The position numbers and the translations under genes were made by a program. The notes under the pieces were generated by a model. That model saw only the letters and a list, made by a program, of their open reading frames with translations. It made no database searches and was not told the origin of the DNA. Of a stretch of 64,000 bases of DNA, positions 9,510 through 22,100 are shown one piece after another. Position 1 is the first letter of the stretch; the number at the start of each line of letters is the position of its first letter. The DNA lies in contig CAJUFA010000001.1 of assembly GCA_910585725.1 (NCBI GenBank), forward strand, positions 134,991-198,990. Direction: 5' to 3'. Origin of the DNA: an uncultured Dorea sp. GTDB taxonomy: Bacteria > Bacillota > Clostridia > Lachnospirales > Lachnospiraceae.

Positions 9510-9645
9510 TTCCCAAAGGGATGGTGGTTTCTGGTGTAGATTTTGATTCCCAAGGGGACGGTATTTCCGGGTGTAGATTTTGATTCCCAAGGGGACAGCG
9601 GTTCCGGGTGTAGATTTTGATTCCCAAGGGGACGGCGGTTCCGGA
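9510..9645. repeat. 37-bp tandem repeat array before the prepilin peptidase gene
   Basis: Four copies of a unit with exact 37-base period: the element TTCCCAA starts at 9510, 9547, 9584 and 9621, each followed by a GGGAC/GGGAT core, TTCCGG and GTGTAGATTTTGA. The copies abut with no spacers. The last copy runs into the inverted repeat of the adjacent MITE-like element (shared GACGGCGGTTCCGG). The array lies in the likely 5' leader of the peptidase gene. Confidence 0.85.
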
Positions 9646-9813
9646 ATTCCTTTCCTCATACAGACGGGGCAACACTCCGGCGAACTAACCGGCAACTGCG
9701 ACTAAGGAACTCAGGAATGCCTTCGTTCCTAAGTCGCAGTAACCGGTGGATTTCGCCTCCGCTAAGAACGCCCCTGAATTGTCTGCTTAGAGAAAAGGAA
9801 TCCCGGAACCGCC
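9634..9813. mobile_element. MITE-like palindromic element
   Basis: A 180-bp stretch bounded by 24-base inverted repeats (9634-9657 and 9790-9813, two mismatches). A nested stem (9695-9710 with 9725-9740, one mismatch) lets the whole unit fold into one long hairpin. It has no coding frame of note. This is the structure of a miniature inverted-repeat element, but no target-site duplication was established. The rest of the gap up to 9982 shows only a small stem at 9819-9843. Confidence 0.55.
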
Positions 9814-9982
9814 TGTTTCTGGCAATGAACATTACAATGCCAGTGTTTGTTGCTTTTTGTTCTTTGATTGTTGTCTGCTATGATCTCGTTTCACTTAATA
9901 TAGCTTTGTTGATCATGAATGTATTGCAGTAATCAATTACTTGATTCTCATTCATAATTTCTTTTTTACAGCTATCTGCTTT

Positions 9983-10441
9983 TTATCGTGATTTTGTCTG
10001 TATATAGTTCTGCTGGTAGCTGACCTCATAGGTTAACGGTTCTTTACAGTATTCCACGGTAAAATCGCCTTCCCGGTACAGGAAACTCTGTACTTCGTAA
10101 CCGCTTTTATCGGTCTGCAGCAGCCAGAAATCTCCCGGTACTTTACTGTCCGTAATCACTTCTCTCCATATCTCTTCCGTGACGCCTCCATTAGAGGAAA
10201 TGTCACGGAAAGGCTCGCCGGATGCGTATGTCTCCATGGACGCCGTGTCTAACGCCATTCGTAACGATTTGGCATTCCCCAATGCCACCTGAGCGTCCGC
10301 ACGACGCATAATCACCAGAGTACCGGGTATCGCTGCGACAAGGACTGCCAGTATCAGGATGATGGCAGTCAGAATACGAATCAGCCATCGGTTATTCTGT
10401 TTTTCACTAATATTTCTTTTACTGTACAATCCTTCTAGCAT
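9983..10441 (-). CDS. Pilin-like accessory protein
   Basis: A protein of about 152 residues with one N-terminal membrane helix (ILTAIILILAVLVAAIPGTL) followed by a globular region. VALGNAKSLRMALDTA after the helix resembles the post-helix part of pseudopilins, but the N-terminus lacks a G-FTLxE cleavage site, so it is either an unusual minor pilin or a membrane accessory. The frame also opens with GTG at 10456; the ATG at 10441 has AGGA at a five-base distance and is favoured. It lies between the major pilin and peptidase genes. No confident family. Confidence 0.55.
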   Translation of the reverse strand: MLEGLYSKRNISEKQNNRWLIRILTAIILILAVLVAAIPGTLVIMRRADAQVALGNAKSLRMALDTASMETYASGEPFRDISSNGGVTEEIWREVITDSKVPGDFWLLQTDKSGYEVQSFLYREGDFTVEYCKEPLTYEVSYQQNYIQTKSR

Positions 10442-10547
10442 ATCTTTCCTGTTCACCTTTTTAATATTTCTTACTAATCTCTAAATAGATATATCTGCAG
10501 CTGTTACAATGAATAAAATCTACATATATAGATATACAAATTACTCC

Positions 10548-10967
10548 CTATGGATTAACTTTATATTCTCCTGTGGTTGCAGTATATGTACATGTCTTAC
10601 TAGCTGCATTTGTATACGTAAGCGTAGTCACTTTCCCGCTTGCAACATCAAACTCAACTGTTGCACTTGCAGCTACATCTGCTAATTCTAATACTTCTTT
10701 ACCTGCTGTATCAGTAGCTGTGTCGCCTACCTGAGTAGTCTCATCGATAGTTCCTATACCTTTAGCATACTGCTCATCTGCTATTGTCTGCGCCGCCATA
10801 ACGCATGATCTGGTTTCTGAGATGATTTGTTTTTCTTTTGCCCTATCAATGTACCCTACCAATGCCGGAATAAGCAATGCGGCAAGTATCGCTAATATTA
10901 CTAATACAACGATCAATTCTACCAGGGTGAACCCTTTTTTCTTGTTTTCTTTTAACTTTCTCTTCAT
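10548..10967 (-). CDS. Type IV prepilin, probable major pilin
   Basis: A 139-residue prepilin: short basic leader, cleavage site KKKG/FTLVE with Glu at mature position 5, a long hydrophobic helix (LIVVLVILAILAALLIPALVGY), and a small C-terminal domain rich in Ala, Thr and Val with two Cys (one in SETRSCVMAAQ, one in SKTCTYTA) that could form a disulfide. Compact size, canonical N-terminus, a strong AGAAGGAG ribosome binding site and a long leader of its own (10968-11243) suggest it is the main subunit. That is inferred, not shown. Confidence 0.85.
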   Translation of the reverse strand: MKRKLKENKKKGFTLVELIVVLVILAILAALLIPALVGYIDRAKEKQIISETRSCVMAAQTIADEQYAKGIGTIDETTQVGDTATDTAGKEVLELADVAASATVEFDVASGKVTTLTYTNAASKTCTYTATTGEYKVNP

Positions 10968-11243
10968 TCTTCATTCTCCTTCTTTCTTGTTTGCTTGTTG
11001 ATAGTTATATATATAAATACAGTCCCTGCAGTTTGATTCCTCTTTGCTCCCCTTGACAACGGGCCGGACAGGCCGTGCGTACACGGATATTCGACGGCTG
11101 TTGTGAAGTTTTTATGCCTGCTTTTAATAACAAACGGCATGTCGTGATTTCTGCACAGATGTATCTATATTCCTTATTGGTGCTACAGACCGAAGTATCC
11201 GGACTGCATTCTTCTTTCGTCCAAATGGACTTGTAATCTCTTT

Positions 11244-11993
11244 TTATGGTCCTGCCTCTGCTTTGACCGAAGCGGTAAGCGCATCGTGCCTGACCGCCGC
11301 GTATCTCAGATCCAGCGTAACGCTGTCCTGGGCGAGCAAATCGTCTTTCTCTTTGTCTCTGTAAAGTTTTATTTCAGCTATCAGATATTCTACCTGCGCT
11401 TTGACTGCCGTTCCCGGCGGATATGAGAATGTAACCTCTACATAATTCCCCATATAATATCCGTCGGCGAAAACCTTACTGAAAGCACGAACCATCGGCT
11501 GGCTGCCATCTTTGTAATAATAACTGTAATCATCTCCCGAACCGCTCCGGACATAATATCTGACCAGCAGCCGTCCAGGTTCCACGTCATTCCCTGAGAT
11601 CGTTTCTAACTTTGTCTCCCCAAGATATACGTCTGTGTCCGGACAGCCCTCCGAAGACAAAAGAACCACATAACCTTCCTCATTGACAAATTCCAACGCC
11701 AGTCCCTTGTCTGCGCCTCCTGTATCTGTAACTCCGTCCGCCGAATCGCATTTTTCATAGATCTTTATATGTTCGGCCGCGCTCTCCGTTATTCCCCGAA
11801 GTTCCTGGACTGTATTATCCACGATGATCTGAGCGTATTGAAGCCTCTGCATACGGATAAATATCTTGGAAGCCGGACTTAAGACTCCGATTACCATCGT
11901 CATCATAATGCCGAATAAAAGCAATGTAACGATCATTTCCACCAAGGTTGTACCGGATCTCCTCCTACGATGGAATCTCCGAAATCTACTCAC
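11244..11993 (-). CDS. PilW-like minor prepilin
   Basis: A 249-residue prepilin with a basic leader RRFHRRRRSG/TTLVE, hydrophobic helix MIVTLLLFGIMMTMVIGVL, and a larger C-terminal domain than the major pilin. Size and the N-terminal pattern fit PilW/PilJ-type minor pilins, which prime pilus assembly. Its start overlaps the end of the preceding prepilin gene (ATGA), so the three minor-pilin genes are tightly coupled. The 276-base gap after it (10968-11243) holds no recognised gene. Confidence 0.75.
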   Translation of the reverse strand: MSRFRRFHRRRRSGTTLVEMIVTLLLFGIMMTMVIGVLSPASKIFIRMQRLQYAQIIVDNTVQELRGITESAAEHIKIYEKCDSADGVTDTGGADKGLALEFVNEEGYVVLLSSEGCPDTDVYLGETKLETISGNDVEPGRLLVRYYVRSGSGDDYSYYYKDGSQPMVRAFSKVFADGYYMGNYVEVTFSYPPGTAVKAQVEYLIAEIKLYRDKEKDDLLAQDSVTLDLRYAAVRHDALTASVKAEAGP

Positions 11994-12373
11994 GGAGTAC
12001 CACCCCCTGCTCCTTCGCCGCCGGGAACTCCAAACATATAGAACGTCGTCGTCTTTCCTTCTGAATCAGAGACTTCTTTCTTCCCCAGCTCCACTTCTAC
12101 GTTAAAGAGTGTCGCGACTCCCTCCGCGCCCCCGTCTGCCGAAGTGGCTTTGAAGGAATACGTTACTTTCCCGCCGCCCGAGTAGGGCGACGTTTCCAAA
12201 GCCTGGCAGATCTCCGCATTTGACTTGCGGATCTGGACGCTCTTAGCCTGTGCGTTCGAGCTAAATGAGATCGCTCCCTGCATGACGGCCATCATCATCA
12301 GGAAGATTACGATACTGACCATGATCTCCACCATCGTTTCTCCTGAATTGCTTCTGACTCTACGGTTCTTCAT
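11990..12373 (-). CDS. PilV-like minor prepilin
   Basis: A 127-residue prepilin: leader ending NSG, mature start ETMVEIMVSIVIFLMMM with Glu at +5, then a small soluble domain ending in a Gly-rich tail. The frame is open to 12445, but the ATG at 12373 has an ideal GGGAGG ribosome binding site five bases away and overlaps the previous gene by 14 bases, so it is chosen. Size and place between the PilX-like and PilW-like genes fit a PilV/PilI-type initiating pilin. Confidence 0.75.
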   Translation of the reverse strand: MKNRRVRSNSGETMVEIMVSIVIFLMMMAVMQGAISFSSNAQAKSVQIRKSNAEICQALETSPYSGGGKVTYSFKATSADGGAEGVATLFNVEVELGKKEVSDSEGKTTTFYMFGVPGGEGAGGGTP

Positions 12374-13124
12374 GCTCGCCTCCCTCTTTATATGCATTCT
12401 CAAATGTACATGCCGTGATACTATTACTGTCGGATAAGTACTCATACTGGATCATAGTGTCAGGAAGAATCTCCGGACCGTCCTGGCTTCCACTATGCCA
12501 TTTCCCGTCTTTCCAAAAGACCTGACTGCCATTATACATAAAATTCACTTTATATGACGCTTTCTGTCTGTATTCGGTACTATAACTGCAGGAGACTCCA
12601 TCCAGCTCCGCCGTTACCTCTACCGTGAATATGTATCTTATGATCCCTTCATTTATAATGGCGTCCGCCTCTTCCGGCCCTATCTCGCCGGACATATCCA
12701 CATCCTGCTCCTGGTTTACTTCTTTATACATGACTACCCTGATCGTTCCGTATTTGTCCATATCCGTCCCCGTCGGACTTGCCGCCGTGTAATGAAAGAT
12801 CGTCTCGTCCGGATGATCAGGATCATATTCTCCGTATGTTCCTTCCAGAAACTTATAGACATACTCGTAAAAACTGTCGTTCGGCGCGCTGTCAGTTCCG
12901 CCTAACGCGCTGGGCTTATTATATTTTTTTAATTCTGCGTCCAGCGACTGCGAGAAACTCTGAGCCAGCCGATAACTGCGCTCCTGCTCCAGACGGCGGT
13001 TCGCACGGGCAAGAAGCAGTCCTGACGAATATAGCATAGCGAGGGCGAAAGCCATCAGAAACGCTGACACACAGACAACGATAACCAGGGAAGACCCTTT
13101 TTTAGTTTTTATCTTCTGACGCAC
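12360..13124 (-). CDS. PilX-like minor prepilin
   Basis: A 254-residue protein starting at GTG 13124 with a strong GGAGG site. The N-terminus KTKKG/SSLVIVVCVSAFLMAF has a prepilin-type leader but no Glu at +5, which is the usual pattern of PilX/GspK-type pilins that sit at the pilus tip. A soluble domain of about 210 residues follows. It lies 23 bases downstream of the giant prepilin gene, so the tip complex and the giant subunit are probably co-expressed. Confidence 0.7.
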   Translation of the reverse strand: MRQKIKTKKGSSLVIVVCVSAFLMAFALAMLYSSGLLLARANRRLEQERSYRLAQSFSQSLDAELKKYNKPSALGGTDSAPNDSFYEYVYKFLEGTYGEYDPDHPDETIFHYTAASPTGTDMDKYGTIRVVMYKEVNQEQDVDMSGEIGPEEADAIINEGIIRYIFTVEVTAELDGVSCSYSTEYRQKASYKVNFMYNGSQVFWKDGKWHSGSQDGPEILPDTMIQYEYLSDSNSITACTFENAYKEGGEHEEP

Positions 13125-13147
13125 TTTTACAGCCCTCCTTTCTTCAT

Positions 13148-16100
13148 CTAAAACAAAACCTGATCCTCTTCAGATCTTCGATATGCATCGCTTTGGCTTG
13201 CACCGTCCGGGGTGTTTTCCGCCACATCGGAAGATACCGACGCTTCCGCGGTAACACATAAGCCGCTGTCCGTCACGGACGTTCCTTTTGCCGAAGTCAG
13301 ACTGACGGCATCCGGGAGAATCAGACGATAGGTAAATCCTTTTTCTTCACTCCACTCGGTCTCCAGACGTGCGTTTAACTCTACTTGATAGGTATATATA
13401 AGTCCGCCGTCCTCCGTATAGTTACCTGTATACGTCATATTGTAATCTAGCAGTTCAAATACCTGATGAGCGTATATCTCCGGACCTGTGATTCCCGGAT
13501 TCTCCGACATCGTCACTTCTTCCCATATATCCTGATCCTGACCGTCCTTTTTCTTCTGGTATACGACGATCTTCTTCTCTCCGGTAAGAACCGCCGTGGT
13601 ATCAGCTTCTTCTACGAATCGATATTCCGTCTCGGTTCCGTCCTTATTCTTCAATCTCACGTAATATGTATCCGCGAGCTTAACGCCGTCCCAGCAAAGC
13701 CCGGTCTGACGCGCCGTCCAGTTCTCTTCTCCAAGCATATCCGGATTGGTTCCGGCTTTCACTACGATATCCTTCACATGGTCATCCTCAACCAGCGTCG
13801 TCGGTTTCGGAAGCTGTACATACGGCAGCCGCCATATATCCGGATTTACCGCCCAATTCGAACTGATCTGCCCGCCTCCCGCTGATATCCTGGTGTAGAG
13901 CAGGAGCCATTTTCCGGCATATTCTGACAATATTCCCCTTAAGGTCGCGCTGTAGGAGCCGTCCTTATTAATCTCCATCACATTCGGCGGCAGTATATTC
14001 TCCGTCATAGCCGGACAGGTCGCAAGCAATCCGCCTGAACCTACTTCCGGGATACCGCCGTTCTCAATAGATGTTTTCGCTGCATTGGCTTCGTCTTCAC
14101 TGTTAAATACATAAGCTTTTAACAGATAACTGCTGTCGCCCGGAGGAATACTTCCCTTATCCGGTATAACCGTTACTCTCAGTCTGCCGGCTTTCAATTC
14201 ATCCTCCGCCTCGAATTCTTCCACTGATACAAACTTATCCGGATCATATTCCCAGTCTTGCGCCCATGTTACCTGCGGGGCGTTAATCCGTGCCGGAATG
14301 TCAAGCTCATACGTCACGCCGTTCACACTGTTTACATATGATACGTCTTCCTCCCTCGCCTGTGCAACGACATAAATCACCGCTCTCTTGCCTGCGTATT
14401 TTTCCAGGTTAAGATCCTTACGGTACATACCGTTCGGCTGTTTCTCGCCTGCAGGCACGGTTTCCAAAAGCTCAGTCGCTCCAAGCGTCGTTCCGTCCGC
14501 CTCATAAGGCTGCACATAAATTCCGTAAGACACGCATCCACTCTGCGGATCCGACGGCTCGGCGCCCATTTCCGGCGTTACCGGCGCCCATTCAATTGTA
14601 TAAACTAATTCGTCGGTATTATAATTCACCGCCGACGGCTGCGCCGGTCTTGGCAGACGCTGCTTCACTGAATACTCCTTTGATGCGGTCAGCCCGACCG
14701 TCTTCTTGTCGCCCGACGTATCCCCTATACGGGTCACTGTCAGTTCAACCTTTTTATAGGTCCACTCTTCTGCATCTGCCGTATACTGATTGTCGGATAT
14801 CTCCATATTCGTCACGATAGACACCTTCTGGAAAGTTCCGTCCTCATTCTCATTAATCCCTGCCAGAGAGATCATATACTTCTGTCCCGGCTGATACTCG
14901 CCCGCTCCCTGATCCCATCGGAACATATACTGCAGACGGTTATTACCGTCATATTCCGGTGTCAGGATGTCATCCGACAGATTCGGCCGCGGCAGCCAGT
15001 CAAATAATGCGCTTGAATTCCATCTGTATTTCGCGAAATCCGCATCGGCTAATACATGGCTGAACGCATACCGCCATTCCATCTCCTGTCCTTCGGCAAC
15101 GTCCGTCCTGCCGGTCTCTATCTCGTTCAGTTTCTCCTCCGGATAGGTATAGATATATCCGTTCAGGGCGCCCAGGTTCAAATCTTTCACCGGATAGTAT
15201 GTGTATACCGGTCCCAAACCGGACCTGGAATACCATATCCGGACCTTCAGATCGCTTACCCCCGCGAGCTCCTCCGGCAAATTAGCAAACGAAGCGGATA
15301 CCGTCCCATTCGCCGCCGTCAACATGTCTATACTGTCAAATACCGTATTCTCTCTTCCGTTCCACGTCCCGATCAAATCTGCCCTGTATATAGGAGGAGT
15401 GGTGACAGACATCTCTTCACTGGTTTCACTCCTTCCGTTCGTGGTCAACGTCACTGTGATCCTTAAGTCCTCCAGAGACTCGCCCGTTATACTGACGCCC
15501 GGAAGTGCTATCATATTCTTGTCCGCCTGACTCCCTCCGATTGCACCCAAGGAAATTTCCGGCTTATACGTCGGCAGATATACCGGCACCGGCGTCGGTA
15601 CAGATTCCCGAATATCCATATCCTCAGTCTTTGGCTTGGCCTGAACGATTAATTGCTGAAGGGCTGTTTTTCCTGTTGCCAGGGACGGACTCATATTTCC
15701 ATTCTCATCCACTTCCATCTCCATGCCTACTGTACTGTCCGTGGACTGCACCGATATCTTATATGCATTCTTTCCGGATGCATCCTTGAACTCTGCATAA
15801 TTCTCCATATTCACCAGATGACACTGATATTGATACTGATTCGTTCCGCCGCCTTTTCTCAGCTCAATCCGAATCTCAGGAGCCGGCAGTACCCTGCCAA
15901 GTCCGATGTGGTTTTCTGATATCTTTTCATCCGACGGCGCTGTCGTCTTATCCGAACTATACGCGCGAACGCCCACTTTCAGATACCCGCCGAGGTCGCT
16001 TATCTCTTTCGGAAGAGTGTAGCTATAGTCCTCCGCGAAGAATTCAAATTCTTCACCTACCGGCTTCCATTCCTCACCGTCCCCGATCTTATCACTTCTG

Positions 16101-19100
16101 TATAAAACCGCGGTATACTTATAAGGATCCGTATTCACAGAAGGAGTTACCTTTATCTGAATCTTTTCTTTATTATTATCCGCCCAGCTCAGTTCTACCT
16201 TCTCAGGAGCCGGCATCTGTTCTTTGCCGCCTGTTTCTTTTTGTATATAATACTTCTTTACATGTTCGTCGAATGAGCTGCCAGCCTCTACTATAGCGGA
16301 CAGAGCGTTATATTGATCATTTTCGATCTCGAAAATGACTTCTCCAACTTCTTGTTTATTCAAAGTAACTTTGCCCGAGCTAATCTGCAGATCACTTCCC
16401 ATAAAAGCGTTTTTAATTTTACTGGAATCCAAATATATAAGATATTGCTTCCCGTTTTTTGTGAGGAAGTAAGCGCACCCGGTATTGACTCTGTCCAAAG
16501 GATTTGCTCCGGCAGCAAGTTGATTCGTTCCTACACTGGTATTAGTAAGTAAAATAAAGCTATTCCTTGTGTTGTCGCTTAGAAAATAATTATATATTCC
16601 TGCCTTATTGTTATTAACTTTGCCATACATAGAATTTGCGGTTAACATAGAAACAATCGGATAATTTGCCTTGTTATAGTAAGAGGATTGCCTGTTTACG
16701 GAAAAACAATCTTCTAAAACTGTATTCCGCGCCCCGGTCTCTCCATATCGGTCGCCAAAAATGCCGGCGACGAACTGTCTTCCGTTTAACACTGACGCAT
16801 AATTTCGGCATCTTTCTATTCGAAGTTCGATATTCTTCGTATCTTCTCCAATTAAATTTGCTTCTTGACCGCTAACCGTATAAGAATCACTGGATAAGAA
16901 TCCTACGATTCCGGACGCCATCGAGTACGAGTAGATCTTTACTCCCGGTCCGTTGACACAGTCCAGAACCTGAATCTTATAATTCTGCCTTTGATTTCCG
17001 GTATTGGTTTGAGAGCTATATGCCGTCACATTCCCCAGGATTCCGCCGCTGTCGTTAGCAGAATGTTCATAACTTTCCCCGGTTCTTCCATATATATTTC
17101 CGAAATTCCCGCAGCCAATGATATTGTATTCATTTCCCTCATATGCATGGTAGAGCTGCGCTACGATACCTGCCGCCGCCCCTACCCAGCCTTCGACATA
17201 AGTAGTCTGCAGATTTCCATAATTATAGCTGTCTTCGACCGTCCCTCCGGTACCGGTCCATTGTCCTATAACGCCTCCCGAGTAGTGCGTCCTTAGACAA
17301 TAAATCGTACCATAATTGGCGCAGCTCTTAAGCTTCCAACCGCCTGCGGTCGTATTGTTCTGATTTCCTATAATTCCGCCTGCGAATCGATTCGTTCCTC
17401 CTTTGTTGTCCTTGACTTCGCTGTTATTCTTTCCCTCGATTTCTCTTCCAACGAAAGCCTGATTCAACAGGAAGGATTGGTCTTTCTCAGATTCATTCAT
17501 CCCGATGATTCCGCCGGTACCTACGCCGATCGCTTCTGATTTGTTTGATATATACCAGTTTCCTGTAGCACAGTAATCCACGGAAGCTTTCGGAGAGTTG
17601 TAAGCAGTGATTCCTCCTATATTACCATTCACTGACATCGTCAGTTGAAGATCCCTGCCACTATTTAGCTTATTTCCACCATTATAAGAAAGCTCTTCTA
17701 ACGGAGAATCTATCTTACCATTCCATCCCACATATGTAGAATCTTTGCTAATCCCTTTTTGTCGGGCTTGCTCCGTCAGCATCTGCCCGTCTGATACCAA
17801 CGCGCCGTTGCTATCCCGCATGACCTCTATCGCGCTGCCGTCGCCTGACAGTTGGATATTTCCGTTGTTATATCCGGCGATGCCTCCTGCCATGCCGCTC
17901 TCCGCCGATATGATATTGGTCGAACTCCCCTTAACAATCCGGCATTCCATGATTACTCCGGTCTCTTCATTCTTCCCGGCGACTCCGCCTACGTGAGACG
18001 CCTGGGATTCCTTCTGCTCTGCCGTGCTGGTGCTGACGGCGGTGTAGATTCCCTGAACTATGCATGTAATTCCTCCGACTTCACAGTTCTCAAGCCGGCC
18101 GCCGTTCTTGCCGGCTATACCGCCGTAACAGTTCCCTGCCGCGCTGCCGGCTTCCCTTATCGTTACATCCGATAAGCTGCAGTTACTTACGCCGGCTCCG
18201 CTTGAGTTCTCTCCGACGATACCCCCAAGATATCTGTAATTACTGAACCCGTCAAATGTAAGGTCTGAAACCTGCAGATTCGTAATCATTCCTACACTTC
18301 CTGCGCCGCTTTCGTTCCTGCCTGCCGCACCGCCCACGGTGAGTCTGGCCGCGCTTACATTCACTTGCGGCATGACCCCCGGACTTTTCTTCACGTTATC
18401 GCTCGCCGTGATCATTCCAAAGTTTCTTCCGGCTATACCGCCTATGACAGAGCTCTCTCCGGATAATATTACTCCTTCACCGACCGTACATCCTTCGATC
18501 CTTGCAGACGCTTCATTCTCCGCGCATACTGCGCCGATCTCATCTGTTCCCCTACTTTGAATACGAACGTTCTGTCCTTGGGAAGTTTCTACCTTACATT
18601 CCCTGATCGTTCCGTAATTCTCTGCCACGATCCCTCCGGCATGACCATAGTCGCTGTTGACGTTACCAAGATTTTGGCAGGAGATAAGTCTGATCCCCTC
18701 CATATTCACTGCCGTGATACCGCCTGCCGGTCCAAAATTCGCCGTCACAGTCCCACACTTATTCCTTGTCTTTGTGATATCTCCCCGGGCCTCGCCCGCG
18801 ATTCCTCCGGCATGGCCTGCAAGCGCCCGCACTTCCGACGCCTCGCAGGTCAGGTAAGGTCTAACTGCCATTACCGCCGCTGAACGAACTTCAAGGGTTC
18901 CCTCGTTGATCCCGACGATTCCGCCGACTTTCATATTCCCGACGATGCTCACGCTGCCATTTACAACAATTACTTCTTCCCCTTCTGCAGAGACGGCTAT
19001 CGTACCGCCGGCCTTGTTAATGCCTGCGATTCCGCCGATTCCTATTCCGCTTCGGCCGTTGACCGCACGACTGACTTTGCTCTTATCCTCTGTCAGCAGT

Positions 19101-22100
19101 ATACTGCCCTTATTACTTCCCGCAATACCGCCCGCGTAATTTCCCGACGCCGTAACATCCGCGTTGTTACTATTTTTTTCCAGTGTACCGCCCGACAGAT
19201 TATAACCTGCAATACCGCCCACATAGCTTCGCCCGACGATACTCTTTCCTGCGCCGGTGCTGCAGTCCCGGATTGTGCCTGATCTATACTTAATATTGTT
19301 ATATGTATATTCCGTTCCCAGATCATTCCCTCTGCCGGATGCTCCGACGAACGCATTCACATTCAGACCTGCAATGCCTCCTATATAATCCAGACCAGCG
19401 TTTCCGAAATTATCAGACAATTCACAGTCAAACACTCCTCCTGTATTGAAACTGACGATACCGCCGAGACCGACGAATCCGCTCATACTTCCTGCATTGG
19501 CGCAATGGTCGATTACCTGATTCACGCCGTTAGAGCTGGCGACTCCGCCCACCATAGATACATTTACATCTTCAATCTCAGCCGCCGCAGAATCCATCCC
19601 TTCTTCTGTCAGATAAGCCTTCAGGGAGACGCCCGCCGCCAGGCCGCCCTCTCCGTCGGGTTTGGAGATATCTCCCGCGTTCTTACAATTCAACAGTACT
19701 AATCTGCTGCCTCTCTCGCAATATCCGACCACACCGCCGGAATAGAGATAGGATTGAATCGGTACATTATTATTCACCTGCGTCAATTCGCCTGCCGTGT
19801 TCCCCGTTAGCGAAATCGTCAGACAGTTCTGATTTGCCGACTCCATGACGACGGTCGGAATATTATTCGCCTCGTTAACCTTCGGAAGCATCGGCGCAAA
19901 TCCGGCTGTACCTGCCTCTGATCCCGCATTCTTTACCGCCAGAGCCTTCAGCGCATCGTTTCCATGCGTAATTGACAGATATTCCAGAATCTTAATCTTA
20001 CCGCCGCCTAACTGACTTCCGGCATATGTTCTCTGATATCCGATCACACCGCCGGTAAACGCCGACCCGGTAATCTTTCCCAGCGTATTGTTCGCCTGGA
20101 GTCCTGATGCTTCCATATCTTCGGTAAGAGCTACCACATTCGCACCGATACAACCGCCCACACAGTATTTTCCGTTCACACCGGAGGGCTTTACTTCGAG
20201 CGTATTTCCCAGGATCTTCACCGAAGCGTTCAAACCGATGCAGCCGCCCACAGCGCTGCCTGCGGCTTCCACCTGCCCTCCGATCAACGTATACTCGTCA
20301 GCCAGGTCCAAATTGCCCTCCGTATCGTTGAACCCTATCATTCCTCCTACGAAATTATTGCCGGTCACGATGCTGGAAACAGACTTTACGGTAAGCACGT
20401 TATTATCTTCCGTGAGCCTGATCGTCCCGTTATTGTATCCCGCCAGTCCGCCTACACAGTCGCCTTCTACCGCTTTCCAGTCGTCCCTGACCATCCTGAA
20501 CACCGAATGATCATAATCAGACAGATAGCTGGCGCAGTTTTCCAGCGTTCCCTTCGAACCGTTATAACCCGCGATCCCTCCGATGTAATACTCATAACCG
20601 GCAACCACGCCGTTATTAATACAGTTATAGACCGTCGAATTCGTGTCGCCGCCGCCGTTTTCACCTACAATGCCGCCTACATACCGATTACCGATCACAT
20701 AACTTGCATTGACCGTCGCCGCAACGCCCTTCTGAGCGCCCTGAATTACGTCCTTTACATCGCTGGACAGACTTCCCGCGATTCCGCCTACATGTTCCGC
20801 CCCCAGGATATAACCGCCCTTCTTCGTACTGCAGCCCACAAGCCGACTGTCTTCACCATGACCAATGATACCGCCTACATACTTTCCGGCAAGGCTGTCT
20901 CTTTTTGATACATCGTACCTGTAATTATCGGAACGGCCGGAAGCGCTGCTCGAATCCTCGATACACATTCCCATTCCATATCCGACGATCCCGCCGAAAT
21001 ATCTGCCGTTCAATGTCTGCGCCGTGCCGACCGAATCAGACGTGCACAGCACCAGGCCGTCGTTGCTGCAATTCTCCATATTCGGATCGCGTGAACCGGA
21101 GTTCGTTTGACCCGAAGACCTGTATCCGCCGTCAAGACGTCCGCCGATCCCTCCCGCGAAAAGATTTCCCTCTATCTTCGCATGATTTATGCATCCTTCG
21201 ATCTTCGCGCCGCCCTTTACGCTGGCATAGCCGAAGATTCCCCCGATTCCATATTGATAAGAAACCGCCGCCTGCTGCTGCTCCTTCTCGTCTTCTTCAT
21301 TTCCGTCCGTCCATCTCATCTCCGGAAGGGTTCCGTTCACAGCCCCTTCCATCTGCAGATCCTTAAGCACAGAATTATCCGCCGTACTCCCTGCCTGCAC
21401 CGGCTCTAACGCCGATAATTTTCCACTCGCATCCTTCTTCGCAACAATTCCAATCAAACCGCCGACAGCCGCCGGTCTGTCTGCGCCTGCTCTGTCCGCC
21501 AGATACGCCTCTACCGTATTGGCATCTTCACCGGCGGAAACTTCTACCCTTACATTCCTCAGCTGACCCTCGCTTCTTCCGCAAACAAGACCCACGCCAA
21601 CCAGAAAATCCAATCCTTTTTCGCCTTTCGCCAAAGAGAGAGTCGGATCTTTCAATGTAAGATTCCAGATCTTCCCTTCCACCTCGCAAAAGAGTCCCAG
21701 ATATTCCGCGTAATGCTGCTGCCGTTCGCCCCCGTTCGAATAGAACTTATTGATCTCTTCATCCGACGGCACAGAATCTGCTCCCAGCCGCATACGAGAC
21801 ACTGCCGTCGCGCCCCCATCCAATATATATTTCTTTGAAAGCAATCGGATAGAAGGAAAGTCCAGCACGGCGTCTCCCTGCTTCGTACTCTTCCATTGAA
21901 GCTGTCTCATACTCCCGGCTCCGGAAGCATCCTCCCGAACCTGCGCGGTAAAAAGCCCCGTCCCTTCCGAAGTCCAGTCCATATTCCTGCCCGTCAGAGC
22001 AAATACGGTTTCCTCGTTTTGCTTATAGTAACGTATATTTGAAAGATGACGGAAACGGCTGATCTCCACTTCCTGTTTCCCGTTCTTCTCCTCAGGAGCG

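Noticed and set aside
9510..9645. Possible small CRISPR array
   Set aside because: The period is exact and the whole 37-base unit is repeated, with no unique spacers and no cas genes nearby, so it is a plain tandem repeat.
9150..9695. Minus-strand frames of 90-180 codons over the tandem repeats
   Set aside because: They arise from repeat DNA and overlap the prepilin peptidase gene out of frame.
10968..11243. Possible c-di-GMP or other riboswitch in the pilin leader
   Set aside because: None of the core aptamer motifs could be found by eye. The 276 bases show a long leader with GC-rich parts but no structure I can name.
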